DNA of 64,000 nucleotides. Origin: Frigidibacter albus. Lineage in GTDB: Bacteria > Pseudomonadota > Alphaproteobacteria > Rhodobacterales > Rhodobacteraceae. Position numbers and translations under genes: made by a program. Positions 1 to 8,724 of the stretch are shown piece after piece. The stretch spans positions 1 through 64,000 of the forward strand of contig NZ_JAAAUC010000003.1 in assembly GCF_009908165.1 (NCBI RefSeq), in the 5' to 3' direction. Under the pieces are notes generated by a model. It worked only from the letters and a program-made list of their open reading frames with translations, was not told the origin of the DNA and searched no databases. The first letter of the stretch is position 1; each line of letters begins with the position of its first letter.

Positions 1-368
<368 letters not shown>

Positions 369-373
369 GCGGG

Positions 374-1216
374 ATGGAAACCCTCTCTGAAACCGGCGCT
401 TTCGGCGGCGTCCAGGGCGTCTATCGCCACGCCTCGGACGCCTGCGGCTGCGACATGACCTTTGCGGTCTACCTGCCGCCCGCCGCCAGGGCCGGCCCGG
501 TGCCGGTGCTGTGGTATCTCTCGGGCCTGACCTGCACCCATGAGAATGCGATGACCAAGGCCGGCGCGCAGGGATGGGCGGCAGAGGCGGGCATCGCGCT
601 GATCTTCCCCGACACCTCGCCGCGCGGCGAGGGCGTGGCAAATGACGAGGCCTATGATCTGGGGCAGGGCGCAGGCTTCTACGTCAACGCGACCGAGGCC
701 CCCTGGGCCCCGCATTTCCGCATGTGGGACTATGTGGTCACCGAACTGCCCGAGCTTGTCTTCGACCGCTTCCCGCTCGACCGGGCGCGTCAGGGCATCA
801 CCGGGCATTCGATGGGCGGGCACGGCGCGCTGACCATCGCCATGACCCATCCCCAAACCTATCGTTCGGTTTCCGCCATCTCGCCCATTGCGCACCCTGC
901 CGCCTCGGACTGGGGCCGCAAGCAGTTCACCGCCTATCTTGGGCCGGACGAGTCCACCTGGGCGCCCCATGACGCGACCCTGCTGATGCGGGATCGAGGC
1001 TACCCGGGGCCGGTGCTGATCGACCAGGGCGCGGCGGACCAGTTCCTGCACCTGCTGACCCCTCAGGCGCTGATCGAGGCCGCCGCCGACCGCGGCCAGC
1101 CCTGCGAATTCCGGATGCTGGCGGGCTATGACCACAGCTATTTCTATGTGTCGAGCGTGATGGAACACCATGTCCGCTGGCATTCGGCGCAGCTGGCGCT
1201 TGTCGCCGTGGCCTGA
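374..1216 (+). CDS. fghA: S-formylglutathione hydrolase
   Basis: 280-aa serine esterase of the esterase D family, normal length. It hydrolyses S-formylglutathione to formate and glutathione, the last step of glutathione-dependent formaldehyde oxidation. The nucleophile is Ser146 in GHSMGGHG. The other triad members are probably Asp222 in DQGAADQFL and His254 in GYDHSYFYV. WYLSGLTCTHENAM near residue 47 is the family's conserved oxyanion region. The ATG at 374 lies 5 bases after the dehydrogenase stop, so the two are almost certainly co-transcribed. The frame stays open upstream to base 83, but there it only shadows the dehydrogenase gene. Confidence 0.95.
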   Translation: METLSETGAFGGVQGVYRHASDACGCDMTFAVYLPPAARAGPVPVLWYLSGLTCTHENAMTKAGAQGWAAEAGIALIFPDTSPRGEGVANDEAYDLGQGAGFYVNATEAPWAPHFRMWDYVVTELPELVFDRFPLDRARQGITGHSMGGHGALTIAMTHPQTYRSVSAISPIAHPAASDWGRKQFTAYLGPDESTWAPHDATLLMRDRGYPGPVLIDQGAADQFLHLLTPQALIEAAADRGQPCEFRMLAGYDHSYFYVSSVMEHHVRWHSAQLALVAVA

Positions 1217-1293
1217 CGCCGTCCCCGCAACGACAGTGCGGCCGCGCCCTGCGGCCCGCTTCGCCGTGCCCACCAATGGCCCCGCCGACCGGA

Positions 1294-1310
1294 CTCATAC
1301 TTTGGGTTGA
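1294..1310 (+). promoter_or_regulatory. xox-locus shared motif, copy 1 (upstream of xoxF)
   Basis: CTCATACTTTGGGTTGA lies in the 261-base gap before xoxF. A 16/17 match lies between the divergent SRPBCC and PQQ-ABC genes (6420-6436, minus strand) and a 14/17 match lies upstream of moxR (24084-24100). Its centre is about 25 bases upstream of the -35 of the best promoter candidate, a plausible activator position. The cognate protein is not known; the LuxR-type regulator at 11715 is the nearest candidate. Confidence 0.55.
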
Positions 1311-1326
1311 AACTCTGCCAACTCCG

Positions 1327-1357
1327 TTGACTCGCCCAAGGCCGGATCGCCAATAAT
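1327..1357 (+). promoter_or_regulatory. Candidate sigma70-like promoter for xoxF
   Basis: TTGACT at 1327-1332 (5/6 to the -35 consensus) and AATAAT at 1352-1357 (5/6 to the -10 consensus) are separated by 19 bases, longer than the ideal 17. That would fit a promoter needing an activator. It leaves a leader of about 115 bases before the xoxF ATG. Based on sequence similarity only. Confidence 0.35.
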
Positions 1358-1477
1358 AAGAGCACAATAAGAAGCCCGCCCGCACCCTTGCCAGACCGGC
1401 AATCCAGCGGCCCGGCCAGCCCGACAGCCTGCAGCCACTGGCTGCGCGCCCGATTTCAGTCTTCAGGGAGGAAGCAC

Positions 1478-3283
1478 ATGAAAAGGTTTACCATCAGTGT
1501 TGTCGCCACATTGCTGCTTGGCACGGCCGCCCCGGTCTTTGCCAATGACAGCGTGCTTGCGGCGACCGGCGATTCAAAGCAATGGGCGGCGCAGCTTGGC
1601 GACTATGCCGGCACCCGCTATTCGGAACTCGACCAGATCACCAACGAGAATGTCGGCGACCTGCAGGTTGCCTGGACCTTCTCGACCGGCGTTCTGCGCG
1701 GCCATGAAGGTGCGCCGCTGGTGATCGGCGATGTCATGTATGTGCACACGCCGTTCCCGAACAACGTCTACGCGCTGGACCTGAACAACGACGGCAAGAT
1801 CCTGTGGCGCTATACCCCGCAGCAAGATGCCGACGTGATCGGCGTGATGTGCTGCGATACCGTCTATCGCGGGCTGGCCTATTCCGACGACACCATCTTC
1901 CTGCATCAGGCCGATACCACGCTGGTGGCGCTCGATGCCACGACCGGCGATGTGAAGTGGAGCGTCGTGAACGGCGATCCGGCCAAGGGTGAGACCAACA
2001 CCGCCACCGTGCTTCCGGTCAACGACAAAGTCCTGGTCGGCATCTCGGGCGGCGAATACGGCGTGCGCGGCCACCTGACCGCCTACAACATCGCCGACGG
2101 CTCGATGGCCTGGCGCGCCTATTCCACCGGCCCGGACGAAGACATGCTGGTCGATCCCGAGAACACCATGGTGCTGGGCAAGCCCGTCGGCGCGAACTCC
2201 TCGCTCGACAGCTGGGAGGGCGACCAGTGGCAGATCGGCGGCGGCACCACCTGGGGCTGGACCACCTATGACCCGGACCTGAACCTGATCTATTACGGCA
2301 CCGGCAACCCCTCGACCTGGAACCCCGCGCAGCGCCCGGGCGACAACAAGTGGTCGATGACGATCATGGCGCGGGATGCCGATACCGGCGTCGCCAAGTG
2401 GATGTACCAGAAGACCCCGCATGACGAGTGGGACTTCGACGGCGTGAACGAGAACATCCTCGTCGATCAGGAAATCGACGGCACCATGCGCAAGCTGCTG
2501 GTAAACTTCGACCGGAACGGCTTTGCCTATACCCTCGACCGCGAAACCGGCGAACTGCTGGTGGCCGAGAAGTATGACCCCGCCGTGAACTGGGCCACCC
2601 ATGTCGAGATGGACCCGGCGTCGGACCAGTATGGCCGCCCGCAGGTCGTGGCCGAATACTCGACCGCGCAGAACGGCGAGGACGTGAACACCACCGGCAT
2701 CTGCCCTGCGGCCCTTGGCACCAAGGACCAGCAGCCCTCGACCTACTCGCCGAAAACCGGCCTGTTCTACGTGCCGACCAACCATGTCTGCATGGATTAC
2801 GAGCCCTTCCGCGTCAGCTATTCGGCCGGCCAGCCCTATGTCGGCGCGACGCTGTCGATGTTCCCGGCGCCGGGCAGCCATGGCGGCATGGGCAACTTCA
2901 TCGCCTGGGACGCCGTCGCGGGCGAGATCAAGTGGTCGCTGCCGGAACAGTTCTCGGTCTGGTCGGGCGCGATGGCGACCGCGGGGGACGTGGTGTTCTA
3001 CGGCACGCTCGAAGGCTACCTGAAGGCGGTTGATGCCGAGACCGGCGAGGAGCTTTACAAGTTCAAGACGCCGTCGGGGATCATCGGCTACGTGATGACC
3101 TACGAACATGGCGGCAAGCAGTATATCGGCGTGCTGTCGGGCGTCGGCGGTTGGGCGGGCATCGGCCTTGCGGCGGGCCTGACCAACGCCAATGACGGGC
3201 TTGGCGCGGTCGGTGGCTATGCGGCGCTGTCGGATTACACCGCGCTTGGCGGCCAGCTGACGGTGTTCGCAATCCCGGACTGA
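1478..3283 (+). CDS. xoxF: Lanthanide-dependent methanol dehydrogenase XoxF
   Basis: 601-aa periplasmic PQQ quinoprotein with an N-terminal signal peptide (cleavage near VFA-ND). It is an eight-bladed propeller that oxidises methanol to formaldehyde and passes electrons to XoxG. By alignment to the family, the metal ligands are Glu193 (GGEYG), Asn277 (GTGNPSTWN) and catalytic Asp319. Asp321, two residues after the catalytic Asp (HDEWDFDG), is the extra carboxylate that separates lanthanide XoxF from calcium MxaF, which has Ala there. The vicinal Cys125-Cys126 pair (VMCCDT) is the family's PQQ-stacking disulfide. The ATG at 1478 has a strong AGGGAGGAA ribosome site; the frame extends to 1388 but lacks a signal there. 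A terminator follows directly. I see no mxaI small subunit. Confidence 0.96.
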   Translation: MKRFTISVVATLLLGTAAPVFANDSVLAATGDSKQWAAQLGDYAGTRYSELDQITNENVGDLQVAWTFSTGVLRGHEGAPLVIGDVMYVHTPFPNNVYALDLNNDGKILWRYTPQQDADVIGVMCCDTVYRGLAYSDDTIFLHQADTTLVALDATTGDVKWSVVNGDPAKGETNTATVLPVNDKVLVGISGGEYGVRGHLTAYNIADGSMAWRAYSTGPDEDMLVDPENTMVLGKPVGANSSLDSWEGDQWQIGGGTTWGWTTYDPDLNLIYYGTGNPSTWNPAQRPGDNKWSMTIMARDADTGVAKWMYQKTPHDEWDFDGVNENILVDQEIDGTMRKLLVNFDRNGFAYTLDRETGELLVAEKYDPAVNWATHVEMDPASDQYGRPQVVAEYSTAQNGEDVNTTGICPAALGTKDQQPSTYSPKTGLFYVPTNHVCMDYEPFRVSYSAGQPYVGATLSMFPAPGSHGGMGNFIAWDAVAGEIKWSLPEQFSVWSGAMATAGDVVFYGTLEGYLKAVDAETGEELYKFKTPSGIIGYVMTYEHGGKQYIGVLSGVGGWAGIGLAAGLTNANDGLGAVGGYAALSDYTALGGQLTVFAIPD

Positions 3284-3335
3284 CGGCCCGGACGGACGGC
3301 CCAGACTGACCGATCGCCACTGCACCACGATGTGA

Positions 3336-3367
3336 ACGCCGCCCCGAGATCCGGGGCGGCGTTTTTC
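3336..3367 (+). terminator. Intrinsic terminator after xoxF
   Basis: A perfect 10-bp GC stem (CGCCGCCCCG, 3337-3346, with CGGGGCGGCG, 3352-3361) and a 5-base loop are followed by TTTTT. It lies about 53 bases after the xoxF stop and before xoxG. It should end or attenuate the xoxF transcript, so xoxG and xoxJ are expressed at a lower level or from their own promoter. Confidence 0.85.
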
Positions 3368-3505
3368 GCTGGTGGGACAGCCCGTTGCGCCGCGACGCTC
3401 ATCCAATCTCTCAACAGGCCAGACTAAAGTGCTAGTCCGCCGCCGGTGACAGCCGATCCCGCGCCGACTAACCTTGAGGGGAACTCTTTGGGAGGAGAGC
3501 CCTGC

Positions 3506-4015
3506 ATGAAACTCACTGTGCCGATTCTGGCGCTGGCGCTGCTGCCCTTTGCGGCGCTGGCCGAAGCGCCTGTCGTTGATGTTGCCGTTGCGTCCGAAGA
3601 CGGGGTGCGCGCCTTCAACGCCGAGGAAATCCCGACCTACAACATCGCCGAGGACGGCACGCTGGACTGGCCGACCTTCTCGGGCTACCGGCGCTATCAC
3701 GCGGAATGCCATGTCTGCCACGGGCCGGATGGCGAGGGGTCGAGCTATGCCCCGGCTCTGAAGGAGTCGGCGCTGCGCATGGATTATTACGACTTCATCG
3801 GCGTCGTGGCTGCCGGGCGCCAGAAGGTCGGCGCCTCGGACAATTCGGTGATGCCCGCCTTTGGCGTGAACCCGAATGTCATGTGCTATATCGACGATAT
3901 CTACATCTACCTGCGCGCCCGCGGCACCGATGCGGTGGACCGTGGCCGCCCGGCCAAGCGCGCCGACAAGTCCGAGGCCTTTGCCGCGGCCGAAGCCGCC
4001 TGCATGGACGGATGA
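3506..4015 (+). CDS. xoxG: Cytochrome c XoxG (cytochrome cL-type electron acceptor)
   Basis: 169-aa secreted class I cytochrome c. A signal peptide (cut near ALA-EAP) is followed by one CxxCH haem site (Cys68, Cys71, His72 in CHVCH). Met116 in SVMPAFG is the likely sixth ligand. It accepts electrons from the PQQ of XoxF in the periplasm and passes them to the oxidase chain. The start at 3506 has GGAGGAG upstream and gives a clean signal peptide. The gene is separated from xoxF by a terminator and overlaps xoxJ. The 3419-3440 stretch contains a short inverted repeat (GACTA...TAGTC) of unknown role. Confidence 0.93.
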   Translation: MKLTVPILALALLPFAALAEAPVVDVAVASEDGVRAFNAEEIPTYNIAEDGTLDWPTFSGYRRYHAECHVCHGPDGEGSSYAPALKESALRMDYYDFIGVVAAGRQKVGASDNSVMPAFGVNPNVMCYIDDIYIYLRARGTDAVDRGRPAKRADKSEAFAAAEAACMDG

Positions 4016-4851
4016 TGGGCCGGGTGCGGGCCACCTTGGGGACCACCGCGCTGGCCTTTGCGCTGGCGGTTGCGGCTGCGCCGGGCTCGGCGCAGGTTGC
4101 GGATCTGGTGGACCGCACCGCCTTTCGCGTCTGCGCCGATCCGGGCAACGCGCCGCTATCGCATCAGGATGGCTCGGGCTTCGAGAACAGGCTGGCGGCG
4201 ATGTTCGGGGAAAAGCTGGGGGTGCCGGTCAGCTATGTCTGGTTCCCGCAGGTCACCGGCTTTGTCCGCAAGACCCTGCAGGCCGGGCGCTGCGATGTGG
4301 TGATCGGCTTCGCGCAGGGCGACGAGCTGGTGCTGAACACCAACCATTATTACGTTTCGACCCATGTGCTGATCGCGCGGGCGGACAGTGACCTTGCCGA
4401 TGTCGACACGCTGACCGATGCGCGGCTGCTGGACAAGCGCATCGGCGTGGTGGCCGGCACGCCGCCGGCGACGCATCTGGCGCGCAACGGGCTGATCGGA
4501 AAGGCCAAGGGCTATGACCTGGTGGTGGACCGGCGGGTGGAGAACCCGGCGGGCGACATGCTGGCGGACCTGGAGGCGGGCGAGATCGACCTCGCGATCC
4601 TCTGGGGGCCGATCGGTGGGCCGCTGGTCAAGGGCAATGATGCGCTGGTGGTGACGCCGCTGCTGAAGGAAGAAGCCACGCCGCGGCTGTTCTACCGCAT
4701 CACGATGGGCGTGCGCGCGGGCGAGGATGAGTGGAAGCGCGAGTTGAATTCGCTGATCCGCCGCAACCAGGCCGAGATCGACGCGATCCTGATCGAGGCG
4801 GGGGTGCCGCTGGTCGATGATTACGGGACCAAGCTGAAGCCCGCAGGTTAG
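4012..4851 (+). CDS. xoxJ: XoxJ, periplasmic binding-protein-like partner of methanol dehydrogenase
   Basis: 279-aa secreted protein of the SBP_bac_3 (bacterial extracellular solute-binding family 3) fold, the MxaJ/XoxJ group. The signal peptide ends near GSAQ. The mature protein begins FRVCADPGNAPLSHQDGSGF, the conserved opening of this family, and the GRCDVVIGF segment near residue 95 is also typical. XoxJ is thought to help activate or mature XoxF rather than transport a solute. The ATG at 4012 overlaps the xoxG stop (ATGATG; 4015 is an alternative start), indicating translational coupling. Its stop overlaps the stop of the opposing propeller gene by 4 bases, so there is no intergenic terminator. 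Confidence 0.9.
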   Translation: MMGRVRATLGTTALAFALAVAAAPGSAQVADLVDRTAFRVCADPGNAPLSHQDGSGFENRLAAMFGEKLGVPVSYVWFPQVTGFVRKTLQAGRCDVVIGFAQGDELVLNTNHYYVSTHVLIARADSDLADVDTLTDARLLDKRIGVVAGTPPATHLARNGLIGKAKGYDLVVDRRVENPAGDMLADLEAGEIDLAILWGPIGGPLVKGNDALVVTPLLKEEATPRLFYRITMGVRAGEDEWKRELNSLIRRNQAEIDAILIEAGVPLVDDYGTKLKPAG

Positions 4852-5798
4852 GGCGGGGTCAGCTCACGGCGCGGTGCCGATGAAGGCGCCAAAGCCGCGG
4901 GGCCTTCGGGCAGCGCAACCTCGCCTTGCAGGGCGAGGCTTTGCGCATCGAGGATGCTGAGCGTGTCGGAGAACCAGTTCGCCACGAGAATGCGGCCCCC
5001 GTCAGCGGTGGTGGCGATGCCTTCGGGGTATTCGCCGACCGTGACCGTCGCCAGCACTTCGAGGCTGCCTGCATCGAACACGCTGACACTTTCGCCATAC
5101 TGGTTGGTGACGAAGCCCTTGCCGGCCGCGAAGGCGATGGCATAGGGCCGCTCGCCCACCGGGATCGTGGCGATCAGGCTGCGGCTGTCCAGATCGACGA
5201 CCGACACGGTATTGCCCATCACATCGGCGGTGAAGGCGCGCCCTGCATGGAGGGTGACGCCAAATGGATGCGCACCCACGGCCACCTGCGCCAGCGTGGC
5301 GCCGGTGGCCGTGTCGATCAGGCCGAGGCTGTCCGCGTCCCGCTCTGCCGTGACCAGCAGCGCGCCATCGTCGCTGACCGCGATGCCCGAAGGCGCGGGG
5401 CCGGTAGCGAAGCGGCGCAGGACTTCGCCCGCGGCGGGGTCGATCTCCAGCAGTTGCGCGGCCTGCCAGTCCGAGACATAGACCAGTCCCGAGACCGGGT
5501 TCACCGCCACCCCGAAGGGCGCGCCGGGCAGGTCCATCACCCGCAGGGTCTGCGCGCTGAGCAGGTCCAGCACATGCAGCCGCCCGGGTTCCACCGCGAC
5601 GACATAGGCGCGCACCCGGGGCCCGTCCACCGCGACCGCCGCGGGCTTGCCGGGCAGGGGCACCGTGGCGCGAATGCTGCCGGTGCCCGCGTCAAGGAAG
5701 CTGACCGCCCCGGCGTTTTGCGACGGGATCACCGCCACCTCTTGCGCCGCTGCGGCGGTTACAGACAAAGCCAGCAGCAGCGCGCAAAGGGGTCTCAC
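4848..5798 (-). CDS. Secreted YVTN-type beta-propeller protein
   Basis: 316-aa exported protein with a signal peptide (cut near AAAAQ) and about seven repeats of the YVTN/lactonase-like blade, for example VYVSDW, LLVTAERDADS, FVTNQYGESVSVFD and ILVANWFSDTLSILD. Similar propellers accompany PQQ alcohol dehydrogenase clusters, but the biochemical role is unknown. It is the second gene of a two-gene minus-strand unit, overlapping the SRPBCC gene by 4 bases. Its stop collides with that of xoxJ. A second, distinct propeller is at 7734. It could be a scaffold or a cofactor chaperone; I have no evidence for enzymatic activity. Confidence 0.75.
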   Translation of the reverse strand: MRPLCALLLALSVTAAAAQEVAVIPSQNAGAVSFLDAGTGSIRATVPLPGKPAAVAVDGPRVRAYVVAVEPGRLHVLDLLSAQTLRVMDLPGAPFGVAVNPVSGLVYVSDWQAAQLLEIDPAAGEVLRRFATGPAPSGIAVSDDGALLVTAERDADSLGLIDTATGATLAQVAVGAHPFGVTLHAGRAFTADVMGNTVSVVDLDSRSLIATIPVGERPYAIAFAAGKGFVTNQYGESVSVFDAGSLEVLATVTVGEYPEGIATTADGGRILVANWFSDTLSILDAQSLALQGEVALPEGPAALAPSSAPRRELTPP

Positions 5799-6343
5799 TC
5801 CGCCGCGCCGAACTGCTCCACCAAGGCGACGAAGCCCGCCTGATAGACCGCATCCACCGCCGCAATCGCCGCCTCGTCATTCAACTCGGGCGGCGGATCG
5901 TTGTTGGGGAAGCCGCGATAGAAGGCGCCGCGCCATTCGACCAGCGCCTTGCCGCCAGCATCCTTCACCGTCAGATGCGAGGAATAGTTGGTGACCGGCA
6001 GCGCCGCCACATTGTCCACCGTCATCCGGTAGGAATAGCTGCGCTTGGCGGCGTCGAACTTGGTCAGCTCCTCGCTGAGCGTCTCGCCGCCCTGCAGGGT
6101 CAGCACCCGGACGGCGCCGATCTCGGCGCCTTCGGGGGCCTCGGTCGCGGTGACGGCGGGGTGCCAGCTCATGTCGGCAAAGTCGCCGATCACCGCCCAG
6201 ACCTCTTCGGGGCTGGCGTTGAGGGTGATTTCCTGCGTGGTCTTCTGCCGCGAGGGGCCATGAGCCTCGGCCGGCGGCGCGGCCAGCGCGAGGCTGGCGA
6301 AAAGGGCTGCTCCGGCAACCAGGGCCCGGACGGTGTTGCGCAT
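5795..6343 (-). CDS. Secreted SRPBCC-fold protein (MxaD-like)
   Basis: 182-aa protein with a signal peptide (cut near AEA-HGP) followed by a START/SRPBCC lipid-binding-like domain. The domain starts QEITLNASPEEVWAVIGDF and has the WHPAV segment typical of the polyketide-cyclase/MxaD group. MxaD is known to improve electron transfer between methanol dehydrogenase and its cytochrome; an equivalent role with XoxF/XoxG is inferred here. It is first in the unit, with AGGAGA before ATG 6343. The shared xox-locus motif lies about 77 bases upstream on the same strand. Confidence 0.8.
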   Translation of the reverse strand: MRNTVRALVAGAALFASLALAAPPAEAHGPSRQKTTQEITLNASPEEVWAVIGDFADMSWHPAVTATEAPEGAEIGAVRVLTLQGGETLSEELTKFDAAKRSYSYRMTVDNVAALPVTNYSSHLTVKDAGGKALVEWRGAFYRGFPNNDPPPELNDEAAIAAVDAVYQAGFVALVEQFGAAE

Positions 6344-6419
6344 TCTGTCTCCTCCGATTCAAGGGCGCCTTGCGGCTGCCCCGACGGGCCAACGATACGG
6401 CGCGGCGCCCCCCCGGCAA

Positions 6420-6436
6420 TCAAACCAAAGTATGAG
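6420..6436 (-). promoter_or_regulatory. xox-locus shared motif, copy 2
   Basis: On the minus strand this reads CTCATACTTTGGTTTGA, 16 of 17 bases identical to the copy before xoxF. It sits between the divergent SRPBCC (6343, minus) and PQQ-ABC binding-protein (6531, plus) genes and could serve either. Confidence 0.6.
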
Positions 6437-6459
6437 TGCCTTTGATATCAGGGACTTAT

Positions 6460-6479
6460 TTTCTTCTTATCAGAAGAAA
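6460..6479. promoter_or_regulatory. 8-bp inverted repeat in the divergent promoter region
   Basis: TTTCTTCT-TATC-AGAAGAAA is a perfect AT-rich palindrome with a 4-base gap, about 50 bases before the ATG at 6531. It lacks a T-run and is not a terminator. It may be an operator or part of an activator site. No matching copy was noticed elsewhere. Confidence 0.4.
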
Positions 6480-6530
6480 GCGTTTTGCCGGGCGGCGCCG
6501 TCATGCCCCAATGCCGGCAGGGAGGACGTG

Positions 6531-7733
6531 ATGGGAAAGACTGGCTTGAGACTGGCCGGCGCGCTGCTGGCTTGCGCCGCGCTGAGTGCCCCGGCACAGG
6601 CGCAGACCGAATACCGCGCCGCGGTTTTGCGGGTGGATACGCCCGGCCCGCTGCCGATCTCGCGGCTGGATCTGCCGCCGGAGGACCTGGGCTTTGCAGG
6701 CGGGGCGCTTGGCACCGCCGACAACGCCACCACCGGCAGCTTCATGAAGCAGACCTTCGTGACCGAGGACGTTCTGGCGACACCCGAAACCGCCGAAGCC
6801 GAGATGCAGCGGCTGCTGGACGGCGGCACGCGGTTCATCGTGGTGCTGGCGGATGAGGCGATGACGGTGCGGCTGGCCGATCTGGCCGGGGACCGCGCGC
6901 TGCTGTTCAACGCGGGCGCCAGCGGCGACGTGCTGCGCAATGCCGACTGCCGGGCCAACCTGCTGCACACCGCGCCCTCGGACGCGATGCTGGCCGATGC
7001 GCTGGCCCAGTTCCTGATCTGGAAGCGGTGGGACGAATGGTTCCTGATCGAGGGCATCCACCCCGAGGATACCGCGCTGGCGGGCGCCTACCGGCGCGCC
7101 GCGACGAAGTTCGGCGCCAAGATCGTGGAAGAGCGGGTGTTCGAGGATACCGGCGGCGCCCGGCGCACCGACAGTGGCCATGTGCAGGTGCAGGCGCAGA
7201 TGCCGGTCTTCACGCAGCGCGCGGCCGAGCATGACGTGGTGGTCGCCGCCGACCATGCCGGCGTGTTCGCCGCCTGGCTGCCGTTCCACACCTGGGAGCC
7301 GCGGCCGGTGGCGGGATCAGGCGGGCTGATGCCGGTCAGCTGGCATCCGGCGCATGAGGCCTGGGGCGCGATGCAATGGCAGACGCGGTTCGAGAAGCAG
7401 AACAACCGCCCCGCCCGGCCCGAGGACTTTCAGGTCTGGATGGCGCTGCGCAGCCTCGGCGAGGCGGCAACGCGCACCACATCGGACGATTTCGACACGC
7501 TGGTGGGGTTCATCACCGGCGACAGCTTCGATCTGGCGGCCTTCAAAGGCCAGAAGCTGACCTATCGCGACTGGGACGGCCAGCTGCGCCAGCCGGTGCT
7601 GCTGAGCATGGGGCCGGTGACCGTCTCCGTCTCACCGCAGGACGGGTTCCTGCATCAGGTGTCGCAGCTTGACACTCTGGGCACCGACCGGGCCGAAACC
7701 GGTTGCACACGCATGACAGCAAGGGAGGACTAG
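6531..7733 (+). CDS. Periplasmic binding protein of the PQQ-alcohol-oxidation ABC system
   Basis: 400-aa exported protein (signal cut near AQAQTE) with the branched-chain-amino-acid receptor (Peripla_BP) fold. The order binding protein, beta-propeller, ATPase, permease next to a quinoprotein matches the conserved 'PQQ-dependent alcohol dehydrogenase system' ABC family. The ligand is unknown. Landmarks are FIVVLADEAMTVRLADLAGD near residue 104 and the HPAHEAWGAMQWQTRFEK region. The ATG at 6531 follows GGGAGGACGTG; upstream in-frame codons lack a signal peptide. The propeller gene begins at the base after its stop. Confidence 0.8.
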   Translation: MGKTGLRLAGALLACAALSAPAQAQTEYRAAVLRVDTPGPLPISRLDLPPEDLGFAGGALGTADNATTGSFMKQTFVTEDVLATPETAEAEMQRLLDGGTRFIVVLADEAMTVRLADLAGDRALLFNAGASGDVLRNADCRANLLHTAPSDAMLADALAQFLIWKRWDEWFLIEGIHPEDTALAGAYRRAATKFGAKIVEERVFEDTGGARRTDSGHVQVQAQMPVFTQRAAEHDVVVAADHAGVFAAWLPFHTWEPRPVAGSGGLMPVSWHPAHEAWGAMQWQTRFEKQNNRPARPEDFQVWMALRSLGEAATRTTSDDFDTLVGFITGDSFDLAAFKGQKLTYRDWDGQLRQPVLLSMGPVTVSVSPQDGFLHQVSQLDTLGTDRAETGCTRMTARED

Positions 7734-8702
7734 GTGACAAGATTTACCGCAGCTTTGGCCTGCGCGGCGCTGACCGCATCCCCGGCGCTTGCCGACAAGA
7801 TCTTTGTCAGCAACGAAAAGGGCAACACCATCACCGTGCTGGATGGCACCAGCTTCGAGGTGATCCACACCTTCAACGGCGGCCAGCGGCCGCGGGGCAT
7901 CACCGCCTCGCCCGATGGCAAGATCCTGTATGTCTGCGCGTCGGATGACGATCTGGTGCGGGTGTTCGATACCGAAACCTATGAGGAGCTGCCCTCGCTG
8001 CCCTCTGGTCCCGACCCGGAACTGTTCGTGCTGCACCCGTCGGGCAACCCGCTTTATATCGCCAACGAGGATGACAACATCGTCACCGTGGTCGATGTGG
8101 AAACCCGGCAGGTGCTGGCCGAGGTGCCGGTGGGGGTGGAGCCCGAGGGGATGGGCGTTCATCCCGATGGGTCCATCGTGGTCAACACGTCAGAGACCAC
8201 CAACATGGCGCATATGATCGACACCACCACCTATGAGATCGTGGCGAATGTGCTGGTCGACAGCCGCCCGCGCTTTGCCCAATACGACAGCGATGGCAGC
8301 CACCTGTTCGTGACCGCCGAGATCGGCGGCACGGTGTCGGTGATCGACGCCGCCAGCTACGAGGTGACCCACAAGATCACCTTCGAGGTGCCGGGCGTAG
8401 TGCCCGAGGCGCTGCAGCCGGTGGGCCTGCGCATCACGGCGGACGACTCGAAAATCTTCGTCGCCCTCGGGCCGGCGAACCGGGTGGCCGTGGTCAATGG
8501 CGAGACCTACGAGGTCGAGGACTACCTGCTGGTCGGCCAGCGGGTCTGGCAACTCGCCTTCTCGCCCGATGGCAAATACCTCTACACCACCAACGGCAAT
8601 TCCAACGACATCTCGATCATCGACGTGGCCAGCAACGAGGTTCTGAAATCGGTGCAGGTCGGCCAGCAGCCCTGGGGTGTGGTGGCGACGAAATCAAACT
8701 GA
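7734..8702 (+). CDS. PQQ-dependent catabolism-associated beta-propeller protein
   Basis: 322-aa secreted protein with a signal peptide (cut near ALA-DKI) and YVTN-family propeller repeats: FVSNEKGNTITVLDG, YIANEDDNIVTVVDV, LFVTAEIGGTVSVID and YTTNGNSNDISIIDV. This family is found only beside PQQ-dependent alcohol oxidation genes, and its molecular role is unknown. Translation starts at GTG 7734, immediately after the TAG of the binding-protein gene, so it is coupled to it. It is a different paralogue from the propeller at 4848. Confidence 0.82.
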   Translation: MTRFTAALACAALTASPALADKIFVSNEKGNTITVLDGTSFEVIHTFNGGQRPRGITASPDGKILYVCASDDDLVRVFDTETYEELPSLPSGPDPELFVLHPSGNPLYIANEDDNIVTVVDVETRQVLAEVPVGVEPEGMGVHPDGSIVVNTSETTNMAHMIDTTTYEIVANVLVDSRPRFAQYDSDGSHLFVTAEIGGTVSVIDAASYEVTHKITFEVPGVVPEALQPVGLRITADDSKIFVALGPANRVAVVNGETYEVEDYLLVGQRVWQLAFSPDGKYLYTTNGNSNDISIIDVASNEVLKSVQVGQQPWGVVATKSN

Positions 8703-8724
8703 GGTCAATCTGGGAGGAGACCTG

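Noticed and set aside
1574-3721. 715-aa open frame antisense to xoxF
   Set aside because: xoxF has ribosome site, signal peptide and metal ligands; the antisense frame shows no family features.
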